Origin: JANSWP01 sp041941305
GTDB taxonomy: Bacteria > Bacteroidota > Bacteroidia > Chitinophagales > Saprospiraceae
Direction: 5' to 3'
DNA: 64,000 nt
Assembly (NCBI GenBank): GCA_041941305.1
Contig: JBGTQJ010000010.1
Location: forward strand, 148,478 to 212,477
The notes beneath the pieces are model-generated. The model did no database searches. It saw only the letters and a program-made list of their open reading frames with translations, and was not told where the DNA came from. Numbering within the stretch: the stretch's first letter is position 1; each line of letters begins with the position of its first letter. Made by a program: the position numbers and the translations under genes. Positions 46,153 to 55,392 of the stretch are shown here, piece after piece.

Positions 46153-46358
46153 CGTTTTTTAACAAAGCCTGATTAATTTTAACTTTTCAAATACAACCAA
46201 ATCTTGTGGACGTATCGTCATAATGGTGTCTTTAATAAAGTATTTGAAGGTTGAATTCATAAATAAAAAAAAGTTCAATGGTCATGGTTCTAACCATTCC
46301 TTGTCTTATTTTTGAACACTGACCCTTAAACTTTGAACTATTCATTAATATGATTATT

Positions 46359-47690
46359 ATGAAAAAATTGCTTTTTGCGTTACTTCCAATTCTGTTTACT
46401 ATTAGTCTTACCGCCCAAGAAGATCCAGCTAAAGCATTAAAAAAAGCATCCCGGGCATTGGGCAGTTTTAATCTTGACCAGGCAGCTAATGCCGGAAAAC
46501 TTGACGAAGCCGTAAAATACATAGATATGGCTCATGCCTCTGAAGCGACTCATGGCGATATTAAGTTGTGGCAAGTAAGAGGTGAAATTTATAATGCATT
46601 AGCACAAAAGGATGTTGGATTGATGGTAGGAGATCAAGAGTATGTACCAGCTAATCCTGATGCGGCTATAAAAGCTTCTGAGTCTTTTTTCAAAGCAATT
46701 GATATGGCGGAGAAGAAATATGAAAAAAAGGATGCATACACAGGAATTTTTGAATCTGGACGACACCTTAATGTGATAGGTAATTATAAGGTTCAAGTAG
46801 CTGAATACGCTTCAGCTTATAATTATTTCAATGATATTTTGAAGATTCATGAAGTATTGACTAAAAACGGTGAAGAGTCTCCTATTCAAGCTGCTGATTA
46901 TGTCAATCAAAGATTTTTGACTGCATTTTGTGCTAAAATTGCAGGTAATAAAGAGCGTTCAAAAGAGTTATTTAAAGAATTATATGATGAAGAGGCAAAG
47001 GATCCTAGTATATATGCTCAATATTTTCAACTCCTAGAAGCAGACGGGGACCCAAATGCATTGTCTGTCTTGGAAAAAGGAAGAGAATTATTCCCAGAAG
47101 ACGTTGAAATACTCTTTGCTGAAATCAATTATTATATTGCTAAGGAAAGGTTTGATGTTTTGGAAGAAAAGTTGAAAACTGCAATTGAAAAGGAACCAGA
47201 TAACGCTTCTATTCGTTCTGCTTTGGGCAATGTCTATATGAACCTATATAACGATGAGTTCTCAAAAACCCCTGAGGATTTTGTGAGAAATGGTGATTCC
47301 GAAAAAGGAAAAGGTTATTATAACAGTGCCATTGATTATTTCAATCAGGCGATTGGAATCAATGACAAATCTTGGGATGCTATTTATAGTATTGGCTCTA
47401 TGTACTTTAATAGAGCTGTGGAGAATTATAAAGTTATGGCCAATTTGACCATGTCAAAAGAGGACCAGAAATTATATGAGCGACTAGATGTAGAATCTAA
47501 GGAATTGATGTCTACTGCTTTACCATATTTCAAAAATGCAGAGTCGATTAATCCAAATGATCAAAATACACTTTTGGCACTTTCTGAAATCTTCGCTAGA
47601 ACTCAAGACTTCGAAAATTCAAAAGGCATTAAAGAAAGATTAGAGAGATTGAAAGGAGGAGAAAGGTTTGATGCGTCTTACTTCAATTAA
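46359..47690 (+). CDS. Exported tetratricopeptide-repeat protein
   Basis: 443 residues from ATG 46359 (signal peptide MKKLLFALLPILFTISLTAQ; the ATG at 46350 adds MII before it and is less likely). Several TPR-like helical pairs can be seen: LDEAVKYIDMAHASEATHGD, AIEKEPDNASIRSALGNVYM, YYNSAIDYFNQAIGIN and ALPYFKNAESINPNDQNTLL. TPRs bind partner proteins; this one likely acts in the periplasm. Function unknown. A strong terminator follows. Confidence 0.85.
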   Translation: MKKLLFALLPILFTISLTAQEDPAKALKKASRALGSFNLDQAANAGKLDEAVKYIDMAHASEATHGDIKLWQVRGEIYNALAQKDVGLMVGDQEYVPANPDAAIKASESFFKAIDMAEKKYEKKDAYTGIFESGRHLNVIGNYKVQVAEYASAYNYFNDILKIHEVLTKNGEESPIQAADYVNQRFLTAFCAKIAGNKERSKELFKELYDEEAKDPSIYAQYFQLLEADGDPNALSVLEKGRELFPEDVEILFAEINYYIAKERFDVLEEKLKTAIEKEPDNASIRSALGNVYMNLYNDEFSKTPEDFVRNGDSEKGKGYYNSAIDYFNQAIGINDKSWDAIYSIGSMYFNRAVENYKVMANLTMSKEDQKLYERLDVESKELMSTALPYFKNAESINPNDQNTLLALSEIFARTQDFENSKGIKERLERLKGGERFDASYFN

Positions 47691-47710
47691 TAAATAATCG
47701 TAATTGAGAT

Positions 47711-47745
47711 AAAAGGCAAGTCAATAACCAATCGACTTGCCTTTT
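47711..47745 (+). terminator. Terminator after the TPR gene
   Basis: Perfect 12-bp arms 47711-47722 and 47734-47745 (AAAAGGCAAGTC), 11-base loop, then GTTTT. Confidence 0.85.
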
Positions 47746-47786
47746 GTTTTATCACTTTATTTGTAATTTGGCTGGAAAAGCAGCAA

Positions 47787-48329
47787 ATGGAATTGCTAAA
47801 AAAAATATCGAACATTTTTGGGCAGCTAAACGAGTTGGTTGGTAAATCAGTTGCCTGGTTAACCACTTTTCTTGTTATTCTGGTTTGTTTTGATGTTACT
47901 GTTCGATATATATTTAGTGATACTGCTGCCTGGATTATGGAGTTGGAATGGCATTTATTTGCATTGATTTTTTTACTTGGTGCTGGTTATGCCTTGAAAC
48001 ATGACCGGCATGTCCGTGTCGATTTGTTTTATTCCAGGTTTTCCCGAAAAGACAAGGCAATCACCAATTTTATAGGAACAATAATATTTCTAATCCCATG
48101 GTGTATTCTTGTTATTTTGTTTTCGTTTGAATATGGGTTAGAGTCATTCTATGACAATGAAGGCTCACCAGACCCAGGAGGATTGCCAGCCAGATACCTG
48201 ATAAAATTTTCTATTACAATTGGAGTTGCCCTATTACTTTTACAAGCAATTTCCTTATTTATTGATTCCTGGATTACTATTAATGAAGAAAATAGTCTTG
48301 AAGGAAATAGTCTTGAAGATTATAAGTAA
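47787..48329 (+). CDS. TRAP transporter small permease (DctQ-type), orphan
   Basis: 180 residues with four helices (SVAWLTTFLVILVCFDVTVR, WHLFALIFLLGAGYALKHD, ITNFIGTIIFLIPWCILVIL, SITIGVALLLLQAISLFID). The family landmarks are DVTVRYIFSDTAAWIMELEW, GAGYALKHDRHVRVDLFYSR and the loop DPGGLPARYLIKF. The small permease normally works with a DctM large permease and a DctP binding protein to import organic acids on an ion gradient, but neither is near: a TPR gene lies upstream behind a terminator and a barrel gene lies downstream. The partner must be elsewhere, or the gene is a remnant. Confidence 0.9.
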   Translation: MELLKKISNIFGQLNELVGKSVAWLTTFLVILVCFDVTVRYIFSDTAAWIMELEWHLFALIFLLGAGYALKHDRHVRVDLFYSRFSRKDKAITNFIGTIIFLIPWCILVILFSFEYGLESFYDNEGSPDPGGLPARYLIKFSITIGVALLLLQAISLFIDSWITINEENSLEGNSLEDYK

Positions 48330-48390
48330 TTGAAGTAAACACCCATTAATTCTATGAACGGTCACAGAACCTGAAAACGTGGAAAGGATA

Positions 48391-49044
48391 ATGAAAACTA
48401 CCTTACTCAACATTCTATTATGTTGTACAACTATTACTGTTTATAGCCAGCAATTGCACCTTGCTTCCTGGGCTGGATACAATAGAACCGCCTATGATTT
48501 GGCGGAATTAAATTCAACTCAATCATTTTTTTCTTATGGCGCCAGAGTCGCTGTGGGACTGGAGCGATTCCAGATTGGTGCTGAGTTTGAAAAACACCTG
48601 ACCAATCCCGGTTTTGAATTTAATGACGCTAATAATAATCCATATCTGAAAGAAGAATTTTCCAATACCTACTATGGTGGGTTGATTCGATTCAATACGG
48701 CTAAAGTACCTGCTTATCGTTTGGGATTGGTTTTTAAAGCGGGGGCAGGCATTTATGAAACACATAAAGATGTTTTTCTTCTGCCAGGGAATACTTTTTC
48801 AGAAACGATTACTTATCCTGATAAGTATTTGGGATTCAATGCCGGAGTTGGTATTTCTGCACCCATCTACCGCTACTTCCATTGGGAATTACACTACCAA
48901 TTTAATTATTCAAATCGACCTGAGCTGGACAATATACCTTCCTATAATGCCTTGCATCACTCTCTTCATTTAGGTCTCAGTTTAAATTTTGTTTTTGGAG
49001 AGGCAGCAAAGCGTTCAAGAAGAGTTTTGGATTCTCAAAATTAG
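48391..49044 (+). CDS. Outer-membrane beta-barrel-like protein
   Basis: 217 residues. ATG 48391 (MKTTLLNILLCCTTITVYSQ) gives a clean signal peptide and has a purine-rich GGAAAGGA just upstream; a GTG at 48379 is rejected. The mature part alternates strands (FFSYGARVAVGLERFQIGAE, YYGGLIRFNTA, LGLVFKAGAGIYETH, LGFNAGVGISAPIYRYFHWE), ending HHSLHLGLSLNFVFGEA, which reads like an OmpW/PorT-type small barrel. Function unknown. Confidence 0.75.
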   Translation: MKTTLLNILLCCTTITVYSQQLHLASWAGYNRTAYDLAELNSTQSFFSYGARVAVGLERFQIGAEFEKHLTNPGFEFNDANNNPYLKEEFSNTYYGGLIRFNTAKVPAYRLGLVFKAGAGIYETHKDVFLLPGNTFSETITYPDKYLGFNAGVGISAPIYRYFHWELHYQFNYSNRPELDNIPSYNALHHSLHLGLSLNFVFGEAAKRSRRVLDSQN

Positions 49045-49053
49045 TGTGTTTAT

Positions 49054-49083
49054 AAAAAAAGGCTCCACCATACTGGCGAAGCC
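49054..49083 (-). terminator. Terminator of the ankyrin gene
   Basis: On the minus strand a 10-bp stem with two G-T pairs (49083-49074 with 49070-49061), a 3-base loop, then seven T residues (49060-49054). It lies 29 bases after the ankyrin stop. Confidence 0.75.
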
Positions 49084-49112
49084 CCAATTTATGTCACGCT
49101 CTCTCAAAAAAG

Positions 49113-50297
49113 TCATTGGTTGTTCTCAATGTAGAGGGAACTAATTTGTCCAGTACTAACTTCAGCACTAGCTTTTTGTTTATAGTTGGTTAGTTTAGAA
49201 GAATTATCAAATTGAATGTTTTGTCCTGTCGCAGGAGCTATATTGTATTGCTGGCTTACGCAATAGCCTTGGTAGTCTTTTAGACCTGGATCTGCTCCTT
49301 GTTCAACCAAGTAGTTAACAGTATAAGATTTTTCCGCTTTTGCTGCCAACATTAATGGTGTTTCCCCTTTTAAGTTTCGAGCATTCAGTTCAACTCCATG
49401 GTTGATGAGAATGGAAAGGATTTCGTTGTTGCCTTCACGAGCGGCAATGTGTAAAGCAGAATTTTCAAAATAATCAAGCGATTCAAAATAGGCACCTGCA
49501 TTGAGTAAGATCTTTACAATTTCAGGGTGACTTTTAACTATTGCAATGTTTAGTAGGGTCTCGTCGATTTTAGTTCTCCAATTGACATCACTGATTGGAT
49601 CCTTGCTTTTGTTTATTAAAATTCCAGCTACAATATCATATCCATTGTCAATGGCAATAAAAAGCGGAATATCTCCATTGTCATTAGGTAAGTTAACAGT
49701 AGCTCCTTCTTTTAATAAATAACCCACTGCCTTAAAATTATTGAGTGATGCTGCATGAGCAAGTGCTGTAATTCCATTGCTTTTTCTGTCAATTTTGGCA
49801 CCTTTTTGTATCAATTCTTCAACGAGAAACAAATCTTCCCTTTCAACAGCTAAATAGAGTGGGGTTTCTCCTAAATTATTTTTTAAAGAACCTTTTGCTC
49901 TACGGCATACAAGTCGAATAATCTCGGGATTACCTCTCTTAATAGCTAGTGTGAGGGGTGTTTCACCTTCTTTGTTCTTCAAGTTAATTACTGCATCCCG
50001 AACAAGCAATTTTACCATTTCAACATCGTCGTTCTTTATGGCAACAGTCAATGCAGTTTCACCGTCCTGATTGTGATTGTAATAATCTATGCTGTCTTTT
50101 AGCATCTTTTTGACCTCTTGTAAATCTCCACTTGCAATTAATTCAAAAATAGGTTTTGGCTCTTTTGACTCTTCAAGTTGCTCCACTTGAGGGTTTGGTT
50201 GGTCTTGACTTTTTTCTTTTTCAGTAATCTGATTTTGGGCGAAGGCGTTTTGGCTTAAACAAATAATAGTTAAAAAAATTAAACACAGGAATCTCAT
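49113..50297 (-). CDS. Exported ankyrin-repeat protein
   Basis: 394 residues. A signal peptide (MRFLCLIFLTIICLSQNAFA) and a short charged linker are followed by about eight ankyrin repeats (for example DGETALTVAIKNDDVEMVKL, GETPLTLAIKRGNPEIIRLV, ENSALHIAAREGNNEILSIL, GETPLMLAAKAEKSYTVNYL). A 60-residue non-repeat tail follows. Ankyrins bind proteins; the signal peptide places it in the periplasm, an unusual place for the fold but common in Bacteroidota. Monocistronic with its own terminator. Partner unknown. Confidence 0.9.
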   Translation of the reverse strand: MRFLCLIFLTIICLSQNAFAQNQITEKEKSQDQPNPQVEQLEESKEPKPIFELIASGDLQEVKKMLKDSIDYYNHNQDGETALTVAIKNDDVEMVKLLVRDAVINLKNKEGETPLTLAIKRGNPEIIRLVCRRAKGSLKNNLGETPLYLAVEREDLFLVEELIQKGAKIDRKSNGITALAHAASLNNFKAVGYLLKEGATVNLPNDNGDIPLFIAIDNGYDIVAGILINKSKDPISDVNWRTKIDETLLNIAIVKSHPEIVKILLNAGAYFESLDYFENSALHIAAREGNNEILSILINHGVELNARNLKGETPLMLAAKAEKSYTVNYLVEQGADPGLKDYQGYCVSQQYNIAPATGQNIQFDNSSKLTNYKQKASAEVSTGQISSLYIENNQ

Positions 50298-50650
50298 GGT
50301 TACAGTTTTTAGATGGTTTAGAAATAGACGTTTTGTATTTATTTCCCATGTAGTTGCATTGAAATAAAGGGGTGGCTAGTATTCCAGATTGTGGAAAACA
50401 GAATTTACTATCCAACCCGCAATTAATTGATTATTGCGAAATTTACGACTGTAAAAAAGGGTTCTGTTAATAGAAATTTGAGAGAAGGGACGAATCGGGG
50501 TTTTAGGTGATATTGATGGATATATAATCTGAAAATTGGGGTTAAATATTGTGCTGATTATCAAAAAAAGTTTGGATTAGATGTTAAGTTGTTGATTATC
50601 AGTAGGGTAGAATTTCATTAAATTTTAAATTAGTTGAATGAAATTTTCTT
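50298..50650. other. Divergent intergenic stretch, no gene seen
   Basis: AT-rich sequence between the ankyrin and HsdR_N-type genes. No hairpin or complete promoter pair was recognised. Confidence 0.55.
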
Positions 50651-51109
50651 ATGATTGAAATCGATATTAAAAAATATGCTCAAAACTTGGTAGTCAAAAA
50701 GGAAATAGGTATGCGCTATTTGAAGTGTGTCATTCGAAGAAAATATCTGGTAATTACCCCTGAAGAAATGATTAGACAACTTCTTTTACACTTTTTGATT
50801 GAAAAACAAGGATTTAACAAAAATAGAATTGCAGTGGAGAAACAGTTGATTGTGAATGAACTTAAAAAGCGTTGTGATATATTAATTTTTGATAAGAATA
50901 TGAACCCCTGGATGCTGGTAGAATGTAAGGCATTGGAGGTAGCAATAGATGAAAAAGTCTTTAAACAGATTGCCTGGTACAACATGCCCCTAAAAGTACC
51001 TTTTTTAATGGTTACTAATGGTGAACAAACATTTTGCTGTGAGATGGATTACGAAAACCAAACCTATGAGTTTTTACAGAAAGTTCCTGAATATCAATTT
51101 GAAAAATAA
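50651..51109 (+). CDS. Stand-alone HsdR N-terminal-type (PD-D/ExK) protein
   Basis: 152 residues that form only the nuclease-like N-terminal domain of type I restriction subunits (HSDR_N_2 family). Blocks: YLVITPEEMIRQLLLHFLIE, AVEKQLIVNELKKRCDILIF (the D of the motif), and NPWMLVECKALEVAIDEKVF (E-x-K). Then IAWYNMPLKVPFLMVTNGEQ, as usual. No helicase, HsdM or HsdS follows. Such small proteins are common single genes in Bacteroidota and need not act in restriction. The nuclease residues look intact; target unknown. Confidence 0.87.
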   Translation: MIEIDIKKYAQNLVVKKEIGMRYLKCVIRRKYLVITPEEMIRQLLLHFLIEKQGFNKNRIAVEKQLIVNELKKRCDILIFDKNMNPWMLVECKALEVAIDEKVFKQIAWYNMPLKVPFLMVTNGEQTFCCEMDYENQTYEFLQKVPEYQFEK

Positions 51110-51267
51110 TCGTTTTTTGTCTATTCATGATTATTGTTTTGACAAAGGCCTTCAATAATCTAAACATTTACTATTTTTCGGAAATCTATATAAAACCGAC
51201 ATAATCCTGTTCGACATATTCTAAGGAGCGAAAAAGTAGATATTATTGCAAACCTAACCATGATTCA

Positions 51268-52221
51268 ATGAGAAAAGACACCATCCTTATTGTTGGAGCA
51301 AACGGCCAGCTTGGTTCTGTTCTGACAAAAAAACTCCGCGAGGTTTATGGGGCTAATCAAGTCATCGCCACAGATATCCGCCTGCAAAAATCTGATGTCG
51401 AACCTTTTGAGCAGTTAAATATTTTGGATGCCAATAGACTTGCTGAGATAATCAAGAAGTATCAGGTAACTCAAATTTATCACCTGGCAGCGATTTTATC
51501 TGCAAAAGGAGAATTGAATCCAATGAAGACCTGGGAAATTAATATCAATGGTCTTTTTAATGTGCTTGAAGTGTCGAGAGAATTGAATATAGATAAAGTG
51601 TTTTTCCCCAGTTCAATAGCTGCATTTGGAAAAGAAACGCCGAGAAAAAGCACTCCTCAGCATACTGTTTTGGCTCCTTCGACGGTATATGGTATTAGCA
51701 AAGCAGCTGGAGAAAATTGGTGTCAATATTATTATGAAAGATATGATTTGGATATTAGGTCTATTAGATATCCAGGTGTCATTGGCTATCAATCTATGCC
51801 TGGTGGAGGGACAACAGATTATGCGGTAGAAATTTACCATAAAGCCATTTTAGGTGAGGAGTTTGAATGTTTTCTATTGGAGAATACCCGACTTCCGATG
51901 ATATATATGGATGATGTTATTGAAGGTACATTACAATTAATGGAAGCTCCTGAGTCTGCAATTTCCATACGAACAAGTTATAACCTTTCAGCGATGAATT
52001 TCTCACCAAAAGAAATAGCTGCCGAAATACAGGGGTTTATTCCGACTTTCCGGATTAATTATAAACCTGATTTCAGACAACAAATTGCGGAAAGTTGGCC
52101 TGAAAGTATTGACGATCAATATGCCAGAAAAGATTGGGGCTGGAACCCCAAATTTGACCTTCCCAAAATGACAGAAGACATGATATATCAACTAAATAAA
52201 CAATATCAAGTAACAATTTAA
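51268..52221 (+). CDS. tdh: L-threonine 3-dehydrogenase, epimerase type
   Basis: 317 residues; oxidises L-threonine to 2-amino-3-ketobutyrate with NAD. It is of the short-chain/epimerase class rather than the zinc alcohol-dehydrogenase class. Rossmann loop: ILIVGANGQLGSVLTKKLRE; catalytic Y-x-x-x-K: STVYGISKAAGENWCQYYYE; typical YPGVIGYQSMPGGGTTDYAV. The kbl gene follows 89 bp later, giving the two-step route from threonine to glycine and acetyl-CoA. Product call is strengthened by this pairing. Confidence 0.9.
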   Translation: MRKDTILIVGANGQLGSVLTKKLREVYGANQVIATDIRLQKSDVEPFEQLNILDANRLAEIIKKYQVTQIYHLAAILSAKGELNPMKTWEININGLFNVLEVSRELNIDKVFFPSSIAAFGKETPRKSTPQHTVLAPSTVYGISKAAGENWCQYYYERYDLDIRSIRYPGVIGYQSMPGGGTTDYAVEIYHKAILGEEFECFLLENTRLPMIYMDDVIEGTLQLMEAPESAISIRTSYNLSAMNFSPKEIAAEIQGFIPTFRINYKPDFRQQIAESWPESIDDQYARKDWGWNPKFDLPKMTEDMIYQLNKQYQVTI

Positions 52222-52310
52222 GTGATTGAATTTCAATTGATCTAAATGCAATCTAAGAAACCCTTGATGCTGTTGGATCATTGAACAAACTTTATCATTA
52301 AAATTAATCT

Positions 52311-53501
52311 ATGTTTAAAACTGTAGAACCTGCGATTCAGGAAGAGTTATCTGAAATTCGTGAAGCTGGATTGTATAAAGATGAACGAATTATTACCACT
52401 CCACAAGGAGCTGAAATTCAGACAGATAAAGGGATGGAAGTGTTGAATTTCTGTGCAAATAATTATTTGGGACTTTCCTCACATCCCGAGGTGATTAAGG
52501 CGGCTCACGAAGCTATTGACAGATATGGGTTTGGTATGTCTTCAGTACGATTTATTTGCGGTACTCAGGATATTCACAAAGAGCTTGAAGCGAAAATCGC
52601 CAAATTTGTCGGTCAGGAGGACGCTATATTGTATGCAGCGGCATTTGATGCAAATGGTGGACTTTTCGAACCGCTATTAACTAAAGAGGATGCTATTATT
52701 TCTGATACATTGAATCATGCTTCAATTATTGATGGGATTCGGTTATGCAAGGCACAAAGGCACCGATATAAAACCAATGATATGGAAGACCTTGAGGCAA
52801 AATTGAAAGAAACTCAAGGAGCTCGAAGGCGAATGATTGCCACTGATGGCGTATTTTCAATGGATGGTACTATTGCCCAATTGGATAAAATTTGTGATTT
52901 AGCCGAAAAATATGGTGCAATGGTAATGGTTGATGATTGTCATGCCACTGGTTTTGTCGGAAAAACCGGTCGAGGCTCAACAGAATACAACGATGTATTT
53001 GGTAGAGTAGATATCGTTACTGGAACTTTTGGAAAAGCGCTAGGTGGTGCATCTGGAGGGTTTACAGCAGCCAGAAAAGAAATCGTGGATATTTTGAGAC
53101 AACGTTCCCGTCCATATTTATTCTCAAATACCGTAGCACCTGCAATATGTGGTGCCTCAATAAAAGTCCTGGATTTGTTGAGTTCTACTACAGAACTGAG
53201 AGATAAACTTGAAAACAATACCTCGTTTTTTAGAAATGAAATGACTAAGGCGGGATTCGATATTATTCCTGGAGTGCATCCTATTGTCCCAATTATGCTC
53301 TACGAAGCCAAACTGGCACAAAATTTTGCCAATCGTTTGCTTGATGAAGGCATTTATGTGATTGGTTTCTTCTACCCAGTCGTTCCAAAAGGCCAAGCAA
53401 GAATTCGAGTTCAGATTTCAGCAGGACATGAGCGAGCACATTTGGAAAAGGCTGTAGCTGCTTTTTCCAAGGTTGGAAAAGAACTGGGCGTAATTGATTA
53501 G
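52311..53501 (+). CDS. kbl: Glycine C-acetyltransferase (2-amino-3-ketobutyrate CoA ligase)
   Basis: 396 residues; splits 2-amino-3-ketobutyrate with CoA to glycine and acetyl-CoA. A fold-type-I PLP enzyme of the alpha-oxoamine synthase family. Landmarks: EVLNFCANNYLGLSSHPEVI, GMSSVRFICGTQDIHKELEA, ATDGVFSMDGTIAQLDKICD, VDDCHATGFVGKTGRGSTEY, and the PLP lysine in VTGTFGKALGGASGGF. The length fits. Paired with tdh upstream. A nested hairpin follows. Confidence 0.95.
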   Translation: MFKTVEPAIQEELSEIREAGLYKDERIITTPQGAEIQTDKGMEVLNFCANNYLGLSSHPEVIKAAHEAIDRYGFGMSSVRFICGTQDIHKELEAKIAKFVGQEDAILYAAAFDANGGLFEPLLTKEDAIISDTLNHASIIDGIRLCKAQRHRYKTNDMEDLEAKLKETQGARRRMIATDGVFSMDGTIAQLDKICDLAEKYGAMVMVDDCHATGFVGKTGRGSTEYNDVFGRVDIVTGTFGKALGGASGGFTAARKEIVDILRQRSRPYLFSNTVAPAICGASIKVLDLLSSTTELRDKLENNTSFFRNEMTKAGFDIIPGVHPIVPIMLYEAKLAQNFANRLLDEGIYVIGFFYPVVPKGQARIRVQISAGHERAHLEKAVAAFSKVGKELGVID

Positions 53502-53513
53502 GTGATAAATATT

Positions 53514-53574
53514 GTCTGTCTGATAAGTAAAGGTATTCGGTTATTCAACGAATACCTTTACCAATGAGACAGAC
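53514..53574 (+). terminator. Nested hairpin after kbl
   Basis: Outer arms 53514-53521 and 53567-53574 (GTCTGTCT), inner arms 53528-53539 and 53549-53560 (TAAAGGTATTCG), followed eight bases on by a long T run. Confidence 0.75.
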
Positions 53575-53619
53575 CCTATTAATTTTTTTTTCTCTTAACT
53601 GAAAAAAGTTAGCCTACTT

Positions 53620-55110
53620 TTATTGGATAAGTACTTTCTGAAATAAACTTCCCATCTCGGTTTCTATATTCAATAAATAGATTCCAGCACTTACTCCTTC
53701 TGGATATAATTGGAATCGATTCATTCCACTTAAAATCTCTACTTCAGTTGCTTGTAATACCTTTCCTGTTAAGTCACTCAAACTTAATTGTGCATCTTGT
53801 ACTGATTCTGTGGATTGAAATTCAATATTTAGCAAGTCATTTTGACCAGCTGGAGAAGGATAAATTGAAAGATTCCGGACAAAATCAACTTCGTTTGCAG
53901 AAGAGACAAAGAATGTCTCAAATATGGTGCGATCTGACCATGAAGTACAGAAATAACCTTCATTAAAGGGTCGGATTCTATATGCTAAAGTCTTTTCAGC
54001 TGGTAGGTTCATAACTGTAAAAGAATTGTCATTGACAAATTGATTGACGATTTTGACGCCTGTAAAAGGATAACGTGTCAGTTCCAGCAAATACATCGTA
54101 GCACCTGGAACAGGGTCCCATGTCAGGGTCAGGGAGTTGCTAGGCACCAAATCATCCTGAGCCGGATAAACCAAATTCATGTTACTGTCGTCGACTTCTT
54201 CTATGGTGACATCATCCAAAATTAATTCAGATCTCTGAAATTGTAGATTGGCTCTCATTGCATCAATTTGTTCAGGGGAAAAACGACTGGAACAATTATC
54301 AGAAGCATAGGACATAAATAATGTTCCGTCAGAACGGAATGTATTACCGCCTAAATCAGTTTGTTCAACGGTACTAAAATTGTCCTGCTCACATGGCCAG
54401 CGGTAAGCCAAATAATCTGGTGGTGTATCACAAAATCCATCAGCTTTATTATTGCAATTGGGATCATTTACGTTTTCTATACTTCCCCATCCAGGAAACT
54501 GTTGGATTGTGGGGGTTTCCGGGTCATATGTTGAACCTTCCCATCCCGAGAATGTATGCGGTAAGGATAAGAAATGCCCTAACTCATGTGCAAAAGTGTG
54601 ATCTTGAGGCTGGGTACATGATTTTGCCATGATTACTCCATCTTCCCCATTGTTTCCTGGACTCCAGAAATACCCACAATTGCCAGCAGCTTCCGTGGCG
54701 ATATATGCATTAAGGAATCCATATTCGTAATTTTCAATTAAGATGTCTCTACCATGTGGATTAAACTCCATGTGGTTGTTCCAATCTGTATTGGGGATAT
54801 AATTGATCCATTCACTCAAATAGTATTTAATGTTCGCCTCTTCAAAATCATTGGAAACAGTACAGAGGGCGTCTAAAATAGAAACGGGTAAGAAATAGCC
54901 TGTTCCATTATCATTGCCAAGGATGTGCAATTTCATATTGGCGATTATTTCATCATTTTCAGTTTGGTACTGGCTTTTATTTTCCAAATAATGTTGCAAC
55001 CAATGATTTTTTTCATTTGAAGTTCCACAATAGGAAGCTGGTTCTAATGATTGGCCTGAAAGGTTTAAACAAAAAATCCATGCCGTTGCGATAAGTAGTA
55101 ATTGCTTCAT
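53620..55110 (-). CDS. Secreted M43 (pappalysin-like) zinc metalloprotease with T9SS type A tail
   Basis: 496 residues. ATG 55110 (MKQLLLIATAWIFCLNLSGQ) is used; a TTG at 55137 lies inside the promoter. The metzincin motif is HTFAHELGHFLSLPHTFSGW (H-E-x-x-H-x-x-G/S-x-x-H) and the Met-turn LFMSYASDNCSSRFSPEQID. A fibronectin-III-like domain (LTLTWDPVPGATMYLLELTR) follows, then a type A sorting domain (NLSIYPSPAGQNDLLNIEFQ to GIYLLNIETEMGSLFQKVLI). Exported by T9SS and probably cut from the signal at the surface. Several cysteine pairs suggest disulfides. Substrate unknown. Confidence 0.93.
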   Translation of the reverse strand: MKQLLLIATAWIFCLNLSGQSLEPASYCGTSNEKNHWLQHYLENKSQYQTENDEIIANMKLHILGNDNGTGYFLPVSILDALCTVSNDFEEANIKYYLSEWINYIPNTDWNNHMEFNPHGRDILIENYEYGFLNAYIATEAAGNCGYFWSPGNNGEDGVIMAKSCTQPQDHTFAHELGHFLSLPHTFSGWEGSTYDPETPTIQQFPGWGSIENVNDPNCNNKADGFCDTPPDYLAYRWPCEQDNFSTVEQTDLGGNTFRSDGTLFMSYASDNCSSRFSPEQIDAMRANLQFQRSELILDDVTIEEVDDSNMNLVYPAQDDLVPSNSLTLTWDPVPGATMYLLELTRYPFTGVKIVNQFVNDNSFTVMNLPAEKTLAYRIRPFNEGYFCTSWSDRTIFETFFVSSANEVDFVRNLSIYPSPAGQNDLLNIEFQSTESVQDAQLSLSDLTGKVLQATEVEILSGMNRFQLYPEGVSAGIYLLNIETEMGSLFQKVLIQ

Positions 55111-55134
55111 TTTCAACGTAATTATTAATTTTTG

Positions 55135-55163
55135 CAAATATAAATTATGAAATTGGCTTCAAA
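55135..55163 (-). promoter_or_regulatory. Promoter of the M43 protease gene
   Basis: On the minus strand TTTG (55163-55160), a 17-base spacer, then TATATTTG (55142-55135), both matching the phylum consensus. The -7 box is 25 bases upstream of the ATG at 55110 and overlaps the rejected TTG. Confidence 0.6.
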
Positions 55164-55258
55164 GAATGGTTTTAAGGAAAGGACTTTTTGAGGACAGAAA
55201 TGAAACTATGATTGAGATAGCCTAACACCAGAATTATTTTTTTGATTAGAAATACCTT

Positions 55259-55329
55259 TTAGAGTATGTTTAAAATTTTTCTTCCCTGTGACACAGGACA
55301 CAGGAAAGAAAAATTTAAACAAGCTCTAA
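55259..55329. repeat. Long imperfect inverted repeat
   Basis: Arms of about 31 bases, 55259-55290 and 55299-55329, with few mismatches (cores TTTCTTCCCTGTG and CACAGGAAAGAAA). It lies downstream of the PLP lyase gene and could be its terminator or a small non-coding repeat element. Confidence 0.7.
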
Positions 55330-55392
55330 TTTTCAATAAGTAAAGAGAATTTTTAGGAACAATTTATTTGGGAAAGAAATACTACAAAGGAT

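Noticed and set aside
50651..51109. Type I restriction system
   Set aside because: Only the N-terminal nuclease-like domain is present, with no HsdM, HsdS or helicase nearby.
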